64,000 bases of DNA, taken from Sphingobacteriales bacterium 46-32. Lineage in GTDB: Bacteria; Bacteroidota; Bacteroidia; Chitinophagales; Chitinophagaceae. Shown piece after piece: positions 35,991 through 44,814 of this stretch. The notes under the pieces are model-generated. The model was not told the DNA's origin and searched no databases. It saw only the letters and a program-made list of their open reading frames with translations. The translations under genes were made by a program, and so were the position numbers. Every line of letters begins with the position of its first letter. Position 1 is the first letter of the stretch. The DNA is taken from positions 1,509,203 through 1,573,202 of the forward strand of contig MKTY01000020.1 of the NCBI GenBank assembly GCA_001898485.1, in the 5' to 3' direction.

Positions 35991-38234
35991 ATGAGTCATT
36001 TACCTAATCTTATTGTTGACCTGGCGCTGATTCTGGGCGCAGCTGCGATCATGACCCTCATATTTAAATTACTGAAGCAGCCGCTGGTATTGGGTTATAT
36101 CATTGCCGGTGTGCTGGTGAGTTCACATTTCGAATGGTTTCCCTCTATCAGCAAAGAAGATTCTGATAATGTGACCGTCATGGCCGAGATCGGTGTAATC
36201 TTCCTGCTGTTTAGTCTCGGACTGGAATTCAGTTTCAAAAAACTGGCTAAGGTAGGAGGGTCTTCTTCCGTATCGGCATTTGTAGAAGCTATCGGGATGT
36301 CGGCTCTCGGTTATGGTATAGGTAAAATGCTTGGCTGGACAACCATGGATGCTATTTATCTGGGGGCAGCCCTGGCCGTATCCAGTACTACGATTATCAT
36401 CAAAGCAGTAGAAGAGCTGGGGTTAAAGAAAAAGAAGTTTGCCTCACTGGTATTCGGTATTCTGATAGTAGAGGACCTGATCACGATTGCCATACTGGTA
36501 TTGCTGACAACCATCTCTGTGACGCAGCAGTTTGATGGTACAGAAATGCTGCTTTCCGTATTAAAGTTGATCTTCTTCCTTATTCTCTGGTTTGTAGTGG
36601 GTATATTTTTTATTCCGACCATACTTAAAAAGGCACGGAAACTCATGAATGATGAGACCCTGCTGATTGTATCCATTGCCATGTGTCTGCTGATGGTATA
36701 CCTGGCTGCAAAAGTTGGGTTCTCTTATGCGCTGGGCGCTTTTGTAATGGGTTCGTTGCTGGCCGAAACAACCAAGGCTGAGCGTATCGAACACCTGGTA
36801 AAACCGGTAAAAGACCTGTTTGGCGCTATCTTCTTTGTATCGGTAGGTATGATGATCGATCTGAGAATGATGGGTGAATATGCAATACCAATCCTGATCA
36901 TTACACTGGCATGTATCGTAGGTAAAGTGATTACTACCGGTATTGGTGCTTATATTTCCGGCAACTCGCTGAAGGTTTCATTGCAAACGGGTATGAGCCT
37001 GGCGCAGATCGGTGAGTTTTCTTTCATCATAGCTGCACTGGGTACAAGTCTGGGGGCAACCAGCAGTTTCCTGTACCCCATTATTGTGGCCGTATCGGGT
37101 GTCACTACGTTTACAACACCTTACCTGATCAGAGCCAGTGCTCCTTTTTACGAATGGATAGACCGCCGGCTTCCGGAAAAATGGCGCAAGTCGCTCGATC
37201 GCTATAGTTCGGAGGCTACTACAATGACCTCCGTGAGTGATTTTCACCAGGTATTGAAATCCTTTATCATTAATGTAGTACTCTTCTCGGTACTGATAGG
37301 GGCAATCGTGTACCTGTCATCTATCTACGTGCTGCCCTGGGTAGATGTCAATACCAATTACTCTTTCGGGGGCATTACTACCGCATTTATCACATTGCTT
37401 GTAATGGCTCCGCTGATCTGGGGGTTGATGGTGCGCAACGAACGGAATGAATCTTTTGCCCGCATTTATGCCCAGCACCGGTATCGCGGCCCTATCTGGG
37501 TAATGCGTGGTCTGAAACTGGGGCTTTCTATTTTTTCTATCGTATTTCTGCTCAACCGTTTTTTCTCACTGGCTATTGCCGTATATGCAGCGGTTATCCT
37601 GATCATACTGTTCATTGTATTTCAGAAAAAAATACAACGGCTGTATGACCGCATCGAAAATCGTTTTATCCGTAACCTCAATGACCGTGAATTGCAGGAA
37701 GAACTCCGCCAGGCAGAGCAGGAAGCGAGCAAACGCAATGTAGCACTTGCTCCCTGGGATGCCCATATGACCACCTTTGATGTAGAACCAGAAGTGGCTA
37801 TCATAGGCAAAACGCTGGAAGAACTGAAGTGGCGCGAACAGATTGGTGTAAATGTGGCCATGATCAAACGAGGGCATCTTACTATTGTAAGTCCGCAAAG
37901 ACAGGATCGCATTTATCCCGGGGACAAGCTTTTTATTATTTGTACCGACGCCCAGGAGAAAAAAATGAATGCGGTGCTGCGTCCGGATAAAAAAGTATTG
38001 GAAAGCCCGCAGGAAGTGGAAGTACAGCTCGACAAATTTACACTCGACGACGATTCTCCGTTTATTAATAAATCCATTCGTGAATCAGGCATCCGCAGTA
38101 GTACCAATGGCCTGGTAGTGGGCATTGAGCGTAATGGCCAGCGTATTCTTAATCCCGAATCAGACACGATTCTCCAACCCGATGATGTTGTATGGATTGT
38201 GGGCGAGAAGAAGCTGTTGGAGACGATTGGATAG
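35991..38234 (+). CDS. CPA2 family cation:proton antiporter with two TrkA-C domains
   Basis: This 747-residue inner-membrane protein has about 12 transmembrane segments (residues 5-400), a further hydrophobic cluster at 415-545, and a cytoplasmic tail with two TrkA-C-like domains (about 595-660 and 680-745). It belongs with KefB/monovalent cation:proton antiporter-2 proteins that exchange K+ or Na+ for H+. The NAD-binding TrkA-N domain typical of KefB/KefC is missing. The leader contains a GTTACG/CGTAAC hairpin (35918-35945) of unknown meaning. The stop codon runs directly into the 8-bp array. Confidence 0.9.
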   Translation: MSHLPNLIVDLALILGAAAIMTLIFKLLKQPLVLGYIIAGVLVSSHFEWFPSISKEDSDNVTVMAEIGVIFLLFSLGLEFSFKKLAKVGGSSSVSAFVEAIGMSALGYGIGKMLGWTTMDAIYLGAALAVSSTTIIIKAVEELGLKKKKFASLVFGILIVEDLITIAILVLLTTISVTQQFDGTEMLLSVLKLIFFLILWFVVGIFFIPTILKKARKLMNDETLLIVSIAMCLLMVYLAAKVGFSYALGAFVMGSLLAETTKAERIEHLVKPVKDLFGAIFFVSVGMMIDLRMMGEYAIPILIITLACIVGKVITTGIGAYISGNSLKVSLQTGMSLAQIGEFSFIIAALGTSLGATSSFLYPIIVAVSGVTTFTTPYLIRASAPFYEWIDRRLPEKWRKSLDRYSSEATTMTSVSDFHQVLKSFIINVVLFSVLIGAIVYLSSIYVLPWVDVNTNYSFGGITTAFITLLVMAPLIWGLMVRNERNESFARIYAQHRYRGPIWVMRGLKLGLSIFSIVFLLNRFFSLAIAVYAAVILIILFIVFQKKIQRLYDRIENRFIRNLNDRELQEELRQAEQEASKRNVALAPWDAHMTTFDVEPEVAIIGKTLEELKWREQIGVNVAMIKRGHLTIVSPQRQDRIYPGDKLFIICTDAQEKKMNAVLRPDKKVLESPQEVEVQLDKFTLDDDSPFINKSIRESGIRSSTNGLVVGIERNGQRILNPESDTILQPDDVVWIVGEKKLLETIG

Positions 38235-38456
38235 ATGTGCTGATGTGCTGATGTGCTGATGTGCTGATGTGCTGATGTGCTGATGTGCTGATGTGCTGAT
38301 GTGCTGATGTGCTGATGTGCTGATGTGCTGATGTGCTGATGTGCTGATGTGCGGCCGCGCAAGTTACTTATTATTTCCTCTTTTATTTAATTGATTATTA
38401 ATTATTTAATGTGAAATGATTACCACATCAGCACATTAGCATATTAACACATTTGT
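38234..38456. repeat. Facing inverted pair of 8-bp arrays, locus D (expanded)
   Basis: The left arm is a near-perfect tandem of GATGTGCT from 38234 to 38352 (119 bases, almost 15 copies), starting inside the antiporter's TAG codon and ending at GCGGCCGCGC. The right arm (about 38424-38456) carries ATCAGCAC, ATTAGCAT and ATTAACAC-type units in the opposite orientation. The spacer is about 72 bp and very AT-rich. Minus-strand frames across it encode a repeated HQHISTSA peptide and are not genes. Confidence 0.85.
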
Positions 38457-38457
38457 C

Positions 38458-38496
38458 TTAAACATTTGTTTAAATCAAACATTTGTTTAAACTTTG
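38458..38496 (+). promoter_or_regulatory. Tandem TetR operators overlapping the efflux operon promoter
   Basis: TTAAACATTTGTTTAA (38458-38473) has 7-bp perfect arms around TT; TCAAACATTTGTTTAA (38475-38490) is a second copy with one mismatch, 17 bp away centre to centre. The right arm of the second copy runs into AAACTTTG (38489-38496), the probable -7 element. The layout suggests autorepression by the TetR protein encoded at 38524. Confidence 0.75.
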
Positions 38497-38523
38497 CGGG
38501 GCTTATTTATTAAAATCTCTACT

Positions 38524-39162
38524 ATGTCTACGTACAGCGAGAAACAGATCCAGATCATGCAGGCGGCCGAAGGTTTGTTTGCGGATAAGGGTTTTGATGG
38601 CACTTCTGTCCGGGATATTGCAGAAGCAGCCGGGGTAAACCTGGCCATGATATCCTACTATTTCGGTTCCAAGGAAAAATTGATGGAAGCCATGTTTGTG
38701 CACCGCAGTAGTTCCTTTCGTCTTCAGCTCGAAAACATGCTGCAGAATAAAGACCTTGACCCCATGCAGAAAGTGGAAATGCTGGCCGATCAGTATATCG
38801 ACAAGTTACTGGGTCAGCAATGTTTTCACCGCATAATGGTGCGTGAACAAATGGTCCATCACAACAAATTTATCGGTGAGCAGATTCAGCAGTTAAAAAT
38901 GCGCAATCAGGCATTGATTCGGCAACTGATAGAAGAAGGACAGCAGAAAAAAATGTTTAAGGCGGATGTGGATGTGCCCCTGCTGATGAATACGCTGGTG
39001 GGTACGGTGAGTCAGCTTGTAACGACCCAGCATTTCTATCGCGAGATGAACAATCTGCAGTCGCTTACCGATGATGAGTTTGTAACCTATATCCGCCCCA
39101 AACTGAGCAAACACATAAAGCAAATTTTCAAAGCAATACTTAAAAATGAGGAACATGTTTAG
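38524..39162 (+). CDS. TetR family transcriptional regulator
   Basis: This 212-residue protein has the N-terminal HTH of TetR repressors (GFDGTSVRDIAEAAGVNLAMISYYFGSKEKL, residues 23-53) and a helical ligand domain. The start at 38524 is preferred over the upstream 38494, which lies in the promoter. The gene overlaps the following tolC-like gene by 17 bases and two tandem palindromes precede it, so it most likely represses its own operon and is relieved by a pump substrate. Confidence 0.93.
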   Translation: MSTYSEKQIQIMQAAEGLFADKGFDGTSVRDIAEAAGVNLAMISYYFGSKEKLMEAMFVHRSSSFRLQLENMLQNKDLDPMQKVEMLADQYIDKLLGQQCFHRIMVREQMVHHNKFIGEQIQQLKMRNQALIRQLIEEGQQKKMFKADVDVPLLMNTLVGTVSQLVTTQHFYREMNNLQSLTDDEFVTYIRPKLSKHIKQIFKAILKNEEHV

Positions 39163-40468
39163 ACGCCTCGCAGGGACTCTGATGATCCTGTGGCCGCTGA
39201 CCGCTATACAGGCGCAAACCCGCACCATCACAATGGATGAAGCGGTAAGCCTGTCGCTGGCACACAGTCCGGCGCTGAAAGCAATGCAGGCGCAGATTGC
39301 AGAAAGACAGGCTGCACTGCAAAAAGCACAGGATGAACGCCTGCCCGATCTCAAAATAACCGGCTCCTACCTGCGGTTAAACAGTGCAAATATTGATCTC
39401 AAATCTTCATCGGGCAGCGGAAGCAGCGGTGAATCTCCAAAAGTAAACCAGGCTCTCTATGGGCTGGTCAATGTATCGCTGCCAATCTATACAGGAGGCC
39501 GCATCAAATTTGGCATTGAATCAGCCCGTTACCTCGCAGAAGCCGCCCGGCTTGATGCCGGCACGCAAAAAGATGAAGTAATTCAAAATACTATTGAAGC
39601 GTATATCAATCTGTATAAAGCCGGAGCTGCTGTATCGCTGGTTGAGGATAATCTGAAGCAGGCCCAGCAACGCGTAAAAGATTTTTCAAACCTCGAGAAA
39701 AATGGATTGCTGGCGCGCAACGACCTGATGAAAGCAGAGCTGCAGGCCTCAACCACTGAGTTGGCCTTACTGGATGCGCAGAACAGTTACCAGCTGGCGC
39801 AGGTGAATATGAACCTGATGCTGGGGCTTCCTGAGCAGACTGAAATAAAAACAGACAGTGTATTGCAGGCAGTACCCGCAGAGCTTAACGCATTGAATGA
39901 TTATATACAGGCAGCGGGTTCCAGTCGTTACGACAAAGCTTCTTTAGGTTTGCAACGCAAAGCTGCTGAGGTGGAAGTGAAGCAGACCAAAAGCGGACGT
40001 TATCCTTCGCTGGCGCTTACAGGCGGTTATATCGCAGCCGATATCCCCCATTTTGTAACTATTACCAATGCTGTGAATATCGGCCTGGGAGTTTCTTACA
40101 ACATCGGTTCGCTATGGAAAGGCAGGGCCAGCATCAAACAGGCCGAAGCCCAGTCGGCTCAGCTGGCAGCCCAGGAGCTGGGACTCGATGAAAAGGTGCG
40201 TCTTCAGGTTAATAAAGCCTATCTCGATTGCCTGAGCAGTAAAAAGAAGATAGATGTCTATGAGCGCTCGGTAGATCAGGCCAATGAGAATTACCGCATT
40301 ACCCGCAACAAATATGACAACAGCCTGGCAAGTACCACTGATCTGCTTGATGCAGATGTGGCACAATTGCAGGCCAAACTCAATTATGCTTTTGCTAAAG
40401 CCGATGCACTGGTTACCTATTATCAGTTGCTGAAAGTAACCGGCCAGTCGGCTAATAATTTCAAGTAA
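39146..40468 (+). CDS. TolC family outer-membrane efflux protein
   Basis: This 440-residue protein has a signal peptide (to about residue 23, IQAQ) and two repeats of long helices and short strands typical of outer membrane efflux proteins (MDEAVSLSLAHSPALKAMQAQIAERQ in the first half, then LQVNKAYLDCLSSKKKIDVYERSVDQANENYRI in the second). It forms the exit duct for the pump encoded by the next two genes. The start overlaps the 3' end of tetR, indicating translational coupling. Confidence 0.93.
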   Translation: MRNMFRRLAGTLMILWPLTAIQAQTRTITMDEAVSLSLAHSPALKAMQAQIAERQAALQKAQDERLPDLKITGSYLRLNSANIDLKSSSGSGSSGESPKVNQALYGLVNVSLPIYTGGRIKFGIESARYLAEAARLDAGTQKDEVIQNTIEAYINLYKAGAAVSLVEDNLKQAQQRVKDFSNLEKNGLLARNDLMKAELQASTTELALLDAQNSYQLAQVNMNLMLGLPEQTEIKTDSVLQAVPAELNALNDYIQAAGSSRYDKASLGLQRKAAEVEVKQTKSGRYPSLALTGGYIAADIPHFVTITNAVNIGLGVSYNIGSLWKGRASIKQAEAQSAQLAAQELGLDEKVRLQVNKAYLDCLSSKKKIDVYERSVDQANENYRITRNKYDNSLASTTDLLDADVAQLQAKLNYAFAKADALVTYYQLLKVTGQSANNFK

Positions 40469-40499
40469 ATAAAAAATAAAGATCAATACAACCAGAGAT

Positions 40500-41597
40500 A
40501 TGGAAACAACTACTAACGAAACCAAAGGCAAAAAAAGAAGCCCGGTATTTATCATCATCCTGCTGGTACTTATAGCGGGTGGGGCCTGGTTTGGTATTTC
40601 AAAGTATATACACAGCCAGCATCATGAAGATACGGATGATGCGCAGGTAAGTGCGGATATCAATCCGGTCATACCCCGTGTGGCAGGTTACATTACGGAA
40701 GTAAAGGTAAAAGACAACCAGTTTGTAAAGCAGGGCGATACGCTGCTGGTGCTCGATAATCGCGATTTTGTGATTAAAGTTGAACAGGCAGAAGCAGCGC
40801 TTGCACTGGCACAGACCAATTTGTCGGGTGCACGTGCAATAACACAGGCGGCAAAAGCCAATATTGCAACTTCTGCAGCATCGATCGGTACCGTGGATGC
40901 GCAGATCGAAGCTGCTAAGGTTACTTTGTGGCGTGCGCAGCAGGATTACGAGCGTTATAACAACCTCATCAAGGATCATTCAATTACCCAACAGCAATAT
41001 GAACAGGCACTGGCAGCGCGCCAGTCGGCAGAGCGTCAGCTTGGTATTCTGCAGGAACAGAAAAAACAGGCTTCGCAGCAAACACATGCTGTAAGTGTAC
41101 AGAGTGATGCCACCGCCACGCAGATTGCTTCGGCAGAAGCTACCATTCGGCAAAAGCAGGTAGAGCTGGATGCAGCGCGTTTGAATCTTTCTTATACAGT
41201 TGTTACAGCTGCGCAGGATGGAAAAGTAAGCAAAGTGCCCGTGCATCCGGGTCAGTATGTACAACCGGGCCAGGCATTATTCAGTATCGTACACAGCAAC
41301 GAAGTATGGGTGACAGCCAATTTCAAGGAAACGCAGATCAACAAGATGCGCGTAGGGCAAAAAGTGATCATCACGGCCGATGCCTATCCCAAACATGAGT
41401 TTGAAGCAAAACTGGCTTCTTTTTCGCCGGCTACAGGTTCCACATTTGCTTTGCTCCCTGCAGATAATGCCAGCGGCAACTTTGTAAAAGTGGTACAACG
41501 CCTGCCGGTACGTATTGAGTTTACCGATGCGAAAGACAGCCTGGTTCAGCAGTTGCGCCCCGGTATGAATGTGATTGTGGATGTGCACCTCGACTGA
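40500..41597 (+). CDS. HlyD/EmrA-type membrane fusion protein
   Basis: This 365-residue periplasmic adaptor has an N-terminal membrane anchor (about residues 15-36), a biotinyl-lipoyl-like domain (VIPRVAGYITEVKVKDNQFVKQGDTLLVL), a long coiled coil at about 100-235 and a beta-barrel region (VHPGQYVQPGQALFSIV). It links the MFS pump in the inner membrane to the TolC-like channel. It starts 31 bases after the tolC-like gene and 55 bases before the pump gene. Confidence 0.93.
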   Translation: METTTNETKGKKRSPVFIIILLVLIAGGAWFGISKYIHSQHHEDTDDAQVSADINPVIPRVAGYITEVKVKDNQFVKQGDTLLVLDNRDFVIKVEQAEAALALAQTNLSGARAITQAAKANIATSAASIGTVDAQIEAAKVTLWRAQQDYERYNNLIKDHSITQQQYEQALAARQSAERQLGILQEQKKQASQQTHAVSVQSDATATQIASAEATIRQKQVELDAARLNLSYTVVTAAQDGKVSKVPVHPGQYVQPGQALFSIVHSNEVWVTANFKETQINKMRVGQKVIITADAYPKHEFEAKLASFSPATGSTFALLPADNASGNFVKVVQRLPVRIEFTDAKDSLVQQLRPGMNVIVDVHLD

Positions 41598-41652
41598 TCT
41601 ATTTTAAATTAATGAATAAAGATGTGTAACAGCATCTGCTGATATAGTGACT

Positions 41653-43251
41653 ATGGTACAACAAGCATCGTTGGTGGAGTATGGTTCACGTCGCGTGATC
41701 ATTACACTCACCTGTATCGTGTGTGCCCTGCTCGAAATCGTAGATACCACCATTGTAAACGTTGCCATTACTGACATGCAGGGAACCCTTGGTGCAACTA
41801 CCAGTGAAGTAGGCTGGGTGATTACCTCTTATGCCATTGGTAACGTAATTGTGATTCCTCTTACAGGATTCTTTTCAGCACAGTTTGGACGACGTAATTA
41901 TTTTGCAGTAAGTATTATTCTCTTTACGGTTTGTTCCTTTTTGTGTGGTAATGCGAGCGGTATATGGGAGTTGGTAGCGTTTCGTTTTTTGCAGGGAGTT
42001 GGCGGAGGTGCGCTACTGGTAACATCACAAACAATCATTACGGAAAGTTACCCACCCGAAAAGCGCAGTATGGCCCAGGCTATTTATGGTATGGGCGTGA
42101 TTATTGGCCCTACATTAGGGCCGCCGCTTGGAGGTTATATTACGGAACACTGGAGCTGGCCCAGCATTTTTTATATTAATATCCCATTGGGAATTATTGC
42201 GGCTATGCTTACATTACAATTCGTGAGAAGTCCAAAGTATGCAGAAAAGAGTAAAGTAGGCGATATTGACTGGTTGGGTATTGCGTTACTGGCTGCATTT
42301 GTGGGATCGTTGCAGTTTATTCTGGAAAAAGGGCAGGAGGAAGACTGGTTTAATAGTCCATTGATTTCTTCTTTCGCGGCTATTGCTGTTTTTGCAGCCT
42401 TCTTTTTTATATGGCGTGAACTTACTTTCCGAAATCCTGCAGTACGGCTGAATGTATTAAAGAATGGAAATCTGCGGGTAGGTACAGTGTTGTCATTTAT
42501 CATGGGCTTTGGCTTGTATGGCTCCACATTTATTATACCGTTATATGTGCAGGCCACACTCGGCTGGACTCCCACACAGGCCGGTATGCTCATGGTGCCA
42601 GCAGCACTCACTACAGCGGTTATGATGCCTCTTATAGGACGGCTGTTGCAGCGCGGAGTGCCCCAACAATACCTGGTGGCTGGAGGTATGCTGATATTTT
42701 TCCTGTTCTGTTTCTGGGGATACAAAATAATTACGCCTGATACAGGTTCTGGTAATTTTTTCTGGATGCTGATATGGCGGGGTGTGGGTATGGGTATGTT
42801 ATTCATTCCTATTACTGCTCTTTCATTGAGTACGCTGAAAGGGAGACAGATCGGAGATGGTGCGGCCTTTACAGGTATGATGCGGCAGTTGGGAGGGTCT
42901 TTTGGTATTGCCGTGATCACAACATTTATGGTGCATCAGAATGCCCAGCATCGGGCAGATCTGACCGATCATCTCGACATTCACAATCCTACAGTTAACG
43001 GTCGTGTTGAAATGTATGAGCGTGCTTTCGAAAGTAGAGGAAGAGCTGAGAATGTGGCGAAGCTTGAAGCGTATAAAGCGCTTGACTATACTGTAACCAA
43101 GCAGGCTGCAGTTCGTTCTTACATGGATGTATTCCTGTATATCGGAGTGTTGTTTTTGCTCTGCATACCTTTTGTACTGGTTGTAAAAGGGAAGAAAGAT
43201 AAAGATAACGATAAGGGCGGAGGGGCTGACATGGGTGAGCACATGCATTAG
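41653..43251 (+). CDS. DHA2-type (EmrB/QacA) MFS drug transporter
   Basis: This 532-residue inner-membrane protein has about 14 hydrophobic segments and the DHA2 motif set: LEIVDTTIVNVAITDM (motif D1), QFGRRNYF (motif A) and GPTLGPPLGGYI (motif C). It should use the proton gradient to export hydrophobic drugs or bile-salt-like molecules through the EmrA- and TolC-like partners encoded upstream. An alternative GTG start exists at 41647. The C-terminus is lysine- and glycine-rich. It closes the tetR-tolC-emrA-emrB operon. Confidence 0.93.
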   Translation: MVQQASLVEYGSRRVIITLTCIVCALLEIVDTTIVNVAITDMQGTLGATTSEVGWVITSYAIGNVIVIPLTGFFSAQFGRRNYFAVSIILFTVCSFLCGNASGIWELVAFRFLQGVGGGALLVTSQTIITESYPPEKRSMAQAIYGMGVIIGPTLGPPLGGYITEHWSWPSIFYINIPLGIIAAMLTLQFVRSPKYAEKSKVGDIDWLGIALLAAFVGSLQFILEKGQEEDWFNSPLISSFAAIAVFAAFFFIWRELTFRNPAVRLNVLKNGNLRVGTVLSFIMGFGLYGSTFIIPLYVQATLGWTPTQAGMLMVPAALTTAVMMPLIGRLLQRGVPQQYLVAGGMLIFFLFCFWGYKIITPDTGSGNFFWMLIWRGVGMGMLFIPITALSLSTLKGRQIGDGAAFTGMMRQLGGSFGIAVITTFMVHQNAQHRADLTDHLDIHNPTVNGRVEMYERAFESRGRAENVAKLEAYKALDYTVTKQAAVRSYMDVFLYIGVLFLLCIPFVLVVKGKKDKDNDKGGGADMGEHMH

Positions 43252-43255
43252 CGGC

Positions 43256-43876
43256 TCACGGCTTATAATCGGCTAACCGAATCTTTTCTTTACAGAAAGA
43301 ATACTCCACCGGATCGTTGCTGCTTACAATAACAAGTCTATCGGCGGCATAGGTATTTATCAATTTATGATAAAGACTTATGCCGTCTTCGTCAAGATTG
43401 GTACAGGGCTCATCGAGTAGTACCAGGGCACTGTCTGATAAGATACACTGTGCCAGTTTTACCCGTTGTTTCATACCCGAGCTGAAAAGCCGGATTTGTT
43501 TGTGGGCGGCTACCTGCAATCCCAGCAGCTCAATGATAGCAGTGGTATGTAGTCCCTCCAGGAATGGCTTGAAGGAATGGTGAAAATCAAAAAACTCGGT
43601 GAGTGTCATTTCCTCTATTACCTCTAGATAAGGGGCGCAGAGGCTGGTATGGCTGAATACGGCTTCGGTAGCAAGCGGATTGCCATTTAGCTGATAATTG
43701 ATCGTTCCTTCATTGTGATGAACAGCAGCGGCAACTACCTGCAGTAAAGTGCTTTTACCCGAGCCATTGGAGCCGGTAATAGCATATGCGGTACCACTAT
43801 GAAAGGTAAAATTCAGGTGACGGAAAATCCATTCCCGGTTGTATCGTTTGCCCGCATCAGTTAGGGAGATCGTCAT
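43256..43876 (-). CDS. ABC transporter ATP-binding protein
   Basis: This 206-residue ATPase has Walker A G35-SNGSGKS42, an ABC signature in LFSSGMKQRVKLA, and Walker B VLLDEPCTNLD. No permease gene is adjacent. The start at 43876 (or 43882) overlaps the end of lpxA by about 20 bases, so the two are probably co-transcribed. Its small size fits single-domain ATPases of heme exporter CcmA-like or lipoprotein/antibiotic export systems, but the partner and substrate are unknown. Confidence 0.88.
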   Translation of the reverse strand: MTISLTDAGKRYNREWIFRHLNFTFHSGTAYAITGSNGSGKSTLLQVVAAAVHHNEGTINYQLNGNPLATEAVFSHTSLCAPYLEVIEEMTLTEFFDFHHSFKPFLEGLHTTAIIELLGLQVAAHKQIRLFSSGMKQRVKLAQCILSDSALVLLDEPCTNLDEDGISLYHKLINTYAADRLVIVSSNDPVEYSFCKEKIRLADYKP

Positions 43877-44663
43877 CGCCATTGCCTTTGGTAAAGCGTT
43901 TGATAATGCCACGTCCGCTCTCACGGATAAACGTTACAATCTCATCCCGCTCATCGGTGGCAGGAAATTCTTCTTCCAGAAATTCGAGTGCCTGTGAGGT
44001 ATTAAGGCCTTTATTATAAATAATGCGATAGATGTCGAGAATATGGTTGATCTTTTCTACTGTGAAGCCGCGGCGTTTGAGGCCTACAGAGTTTACACCG
44101 GCATAGCTCAGGGGCTGACGGCCAGCCTTGATATAAGGAGGCACATCCTTACCTACCAGGGCACCGCCTGAAATAAAGGCATGAGCACCCACCTTCACAA
44201 ACTGATGTACAGCACAAACGCCACCCAGACCTACCCAGTCGCCCAGCACCACATGGCCCGCCAGTTGACTGCTATTGCTAAGCGTACAATTGTTGCCGAT
44301 AATACAGTCATGACCTATATGACTGTAAGCCAGTATCCAACAATTATTACCCACCACCGTTTTGAGCCGGTCGCTGGTACCCCGGTGAATGGTTACAAAC
44401 TCACGGATCGTACAGTTATCGCCAATTTCAACAGTTGTTTTTTCTTCTGCATATTTACGATCCTGAGGAATAGCACCTATGACCGCTCCGGGAAAAATCC
44501 GGCAGTTGCGACCAATACGGGTTCCTTCCATAATGGTCACATTGGACCCAATCCAGGTGCCCTCGCCAATCTCAACATCCTGATGTATAACGGTAAAAGG
44601 GTCAATTTTTACGTTAGTTGCCAGCCGGGCATTGGGGTGTATATATGTATGCGGATGGATCAT
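43857..44663 (-). CDS. lpxA: UDP-N-acetylglucosamine acyltransferase LpxA
   Basis: This 268-residue trimeric left-handed beta-helix enzyme adds an R-3-hydroxyacyl chain from acyl carrier protein to UDP-GlcNAc, the first step of lipid A synthesis. Hexapeptide repeats run through residues 1-190 (IGEGTWIGSNVTI, IGRNCRIFPGAV). The catalytic histidine is H118 in SHIGHDC, and the GLKRRGF motif starts the C-terminal helical domain. In many Bacteroidota lpxA follows lpxD and lpxC/fabZ; here it stands without them. Confidence 0.96.
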   Translation of the reverse strand: MIHPHTYIHPNARLATNVKIDPFTVIHQDVEIGEGTWIGSNVTIMEGTRIGRNCRIFPGAVIGAIPQDRKYAEEKTTVEIGDNCTIREFVTIHRGTSDRLKTVVGNNCWILAYSHIGHDCIIGNNCTLSNSSQLAGHVVLGDWVGLGGVCAVHQFVKVGAHAFISGGALVGKDVPPYIKAGRQPLSYAGVNSVGLKRRGFTVEKINHILDIYRIIYNKGLNTSQALEFLEEEFPATDERDEIVTFIRESGRGIIKRFTKGNGDDDLPN

Positions 44664-44679
44664 GCAGTTACAAAAAAGC

Positions 44680-44709
44680 CACGTTTTTTTACGTGACGGT
44701 GCAAAGGTA
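44680..44709 (-). promoter_or_regulatory. lpxA promoter with 5'-terminal hairpin
   Basis: On the minus strand TACCTTTG (44709-44702) fits the -7 element. CACGT and ACGTG arms (44680-44695, six-base A/T loop) follow immediately, so the transcript should begin at or near a small hairpin, with about 16 further nt before the lpxA ATG. A role in mRNA stability or as a protein site is only a possibility. Confidence 0.5.
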
Positions 44710-44814
44710 GCAGTTACCGCCTAAACCAAGACAAATTTTAGGCAGACGGTAAGTATTGTCATTTTAAGGCAATTAGGCCCAAAATCAATGGTTAACCTGT
44801 AAATTTGCAGCCTG

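Noticed and set aside
37913-38362. 149-codon minus-strand frame with repeated HQHISTSA peptide
   Set aside because: The peptide is a direct translation of the 8-bp tandem array, which has no stops in that frame; the rest is antisense to the antiporter gene.
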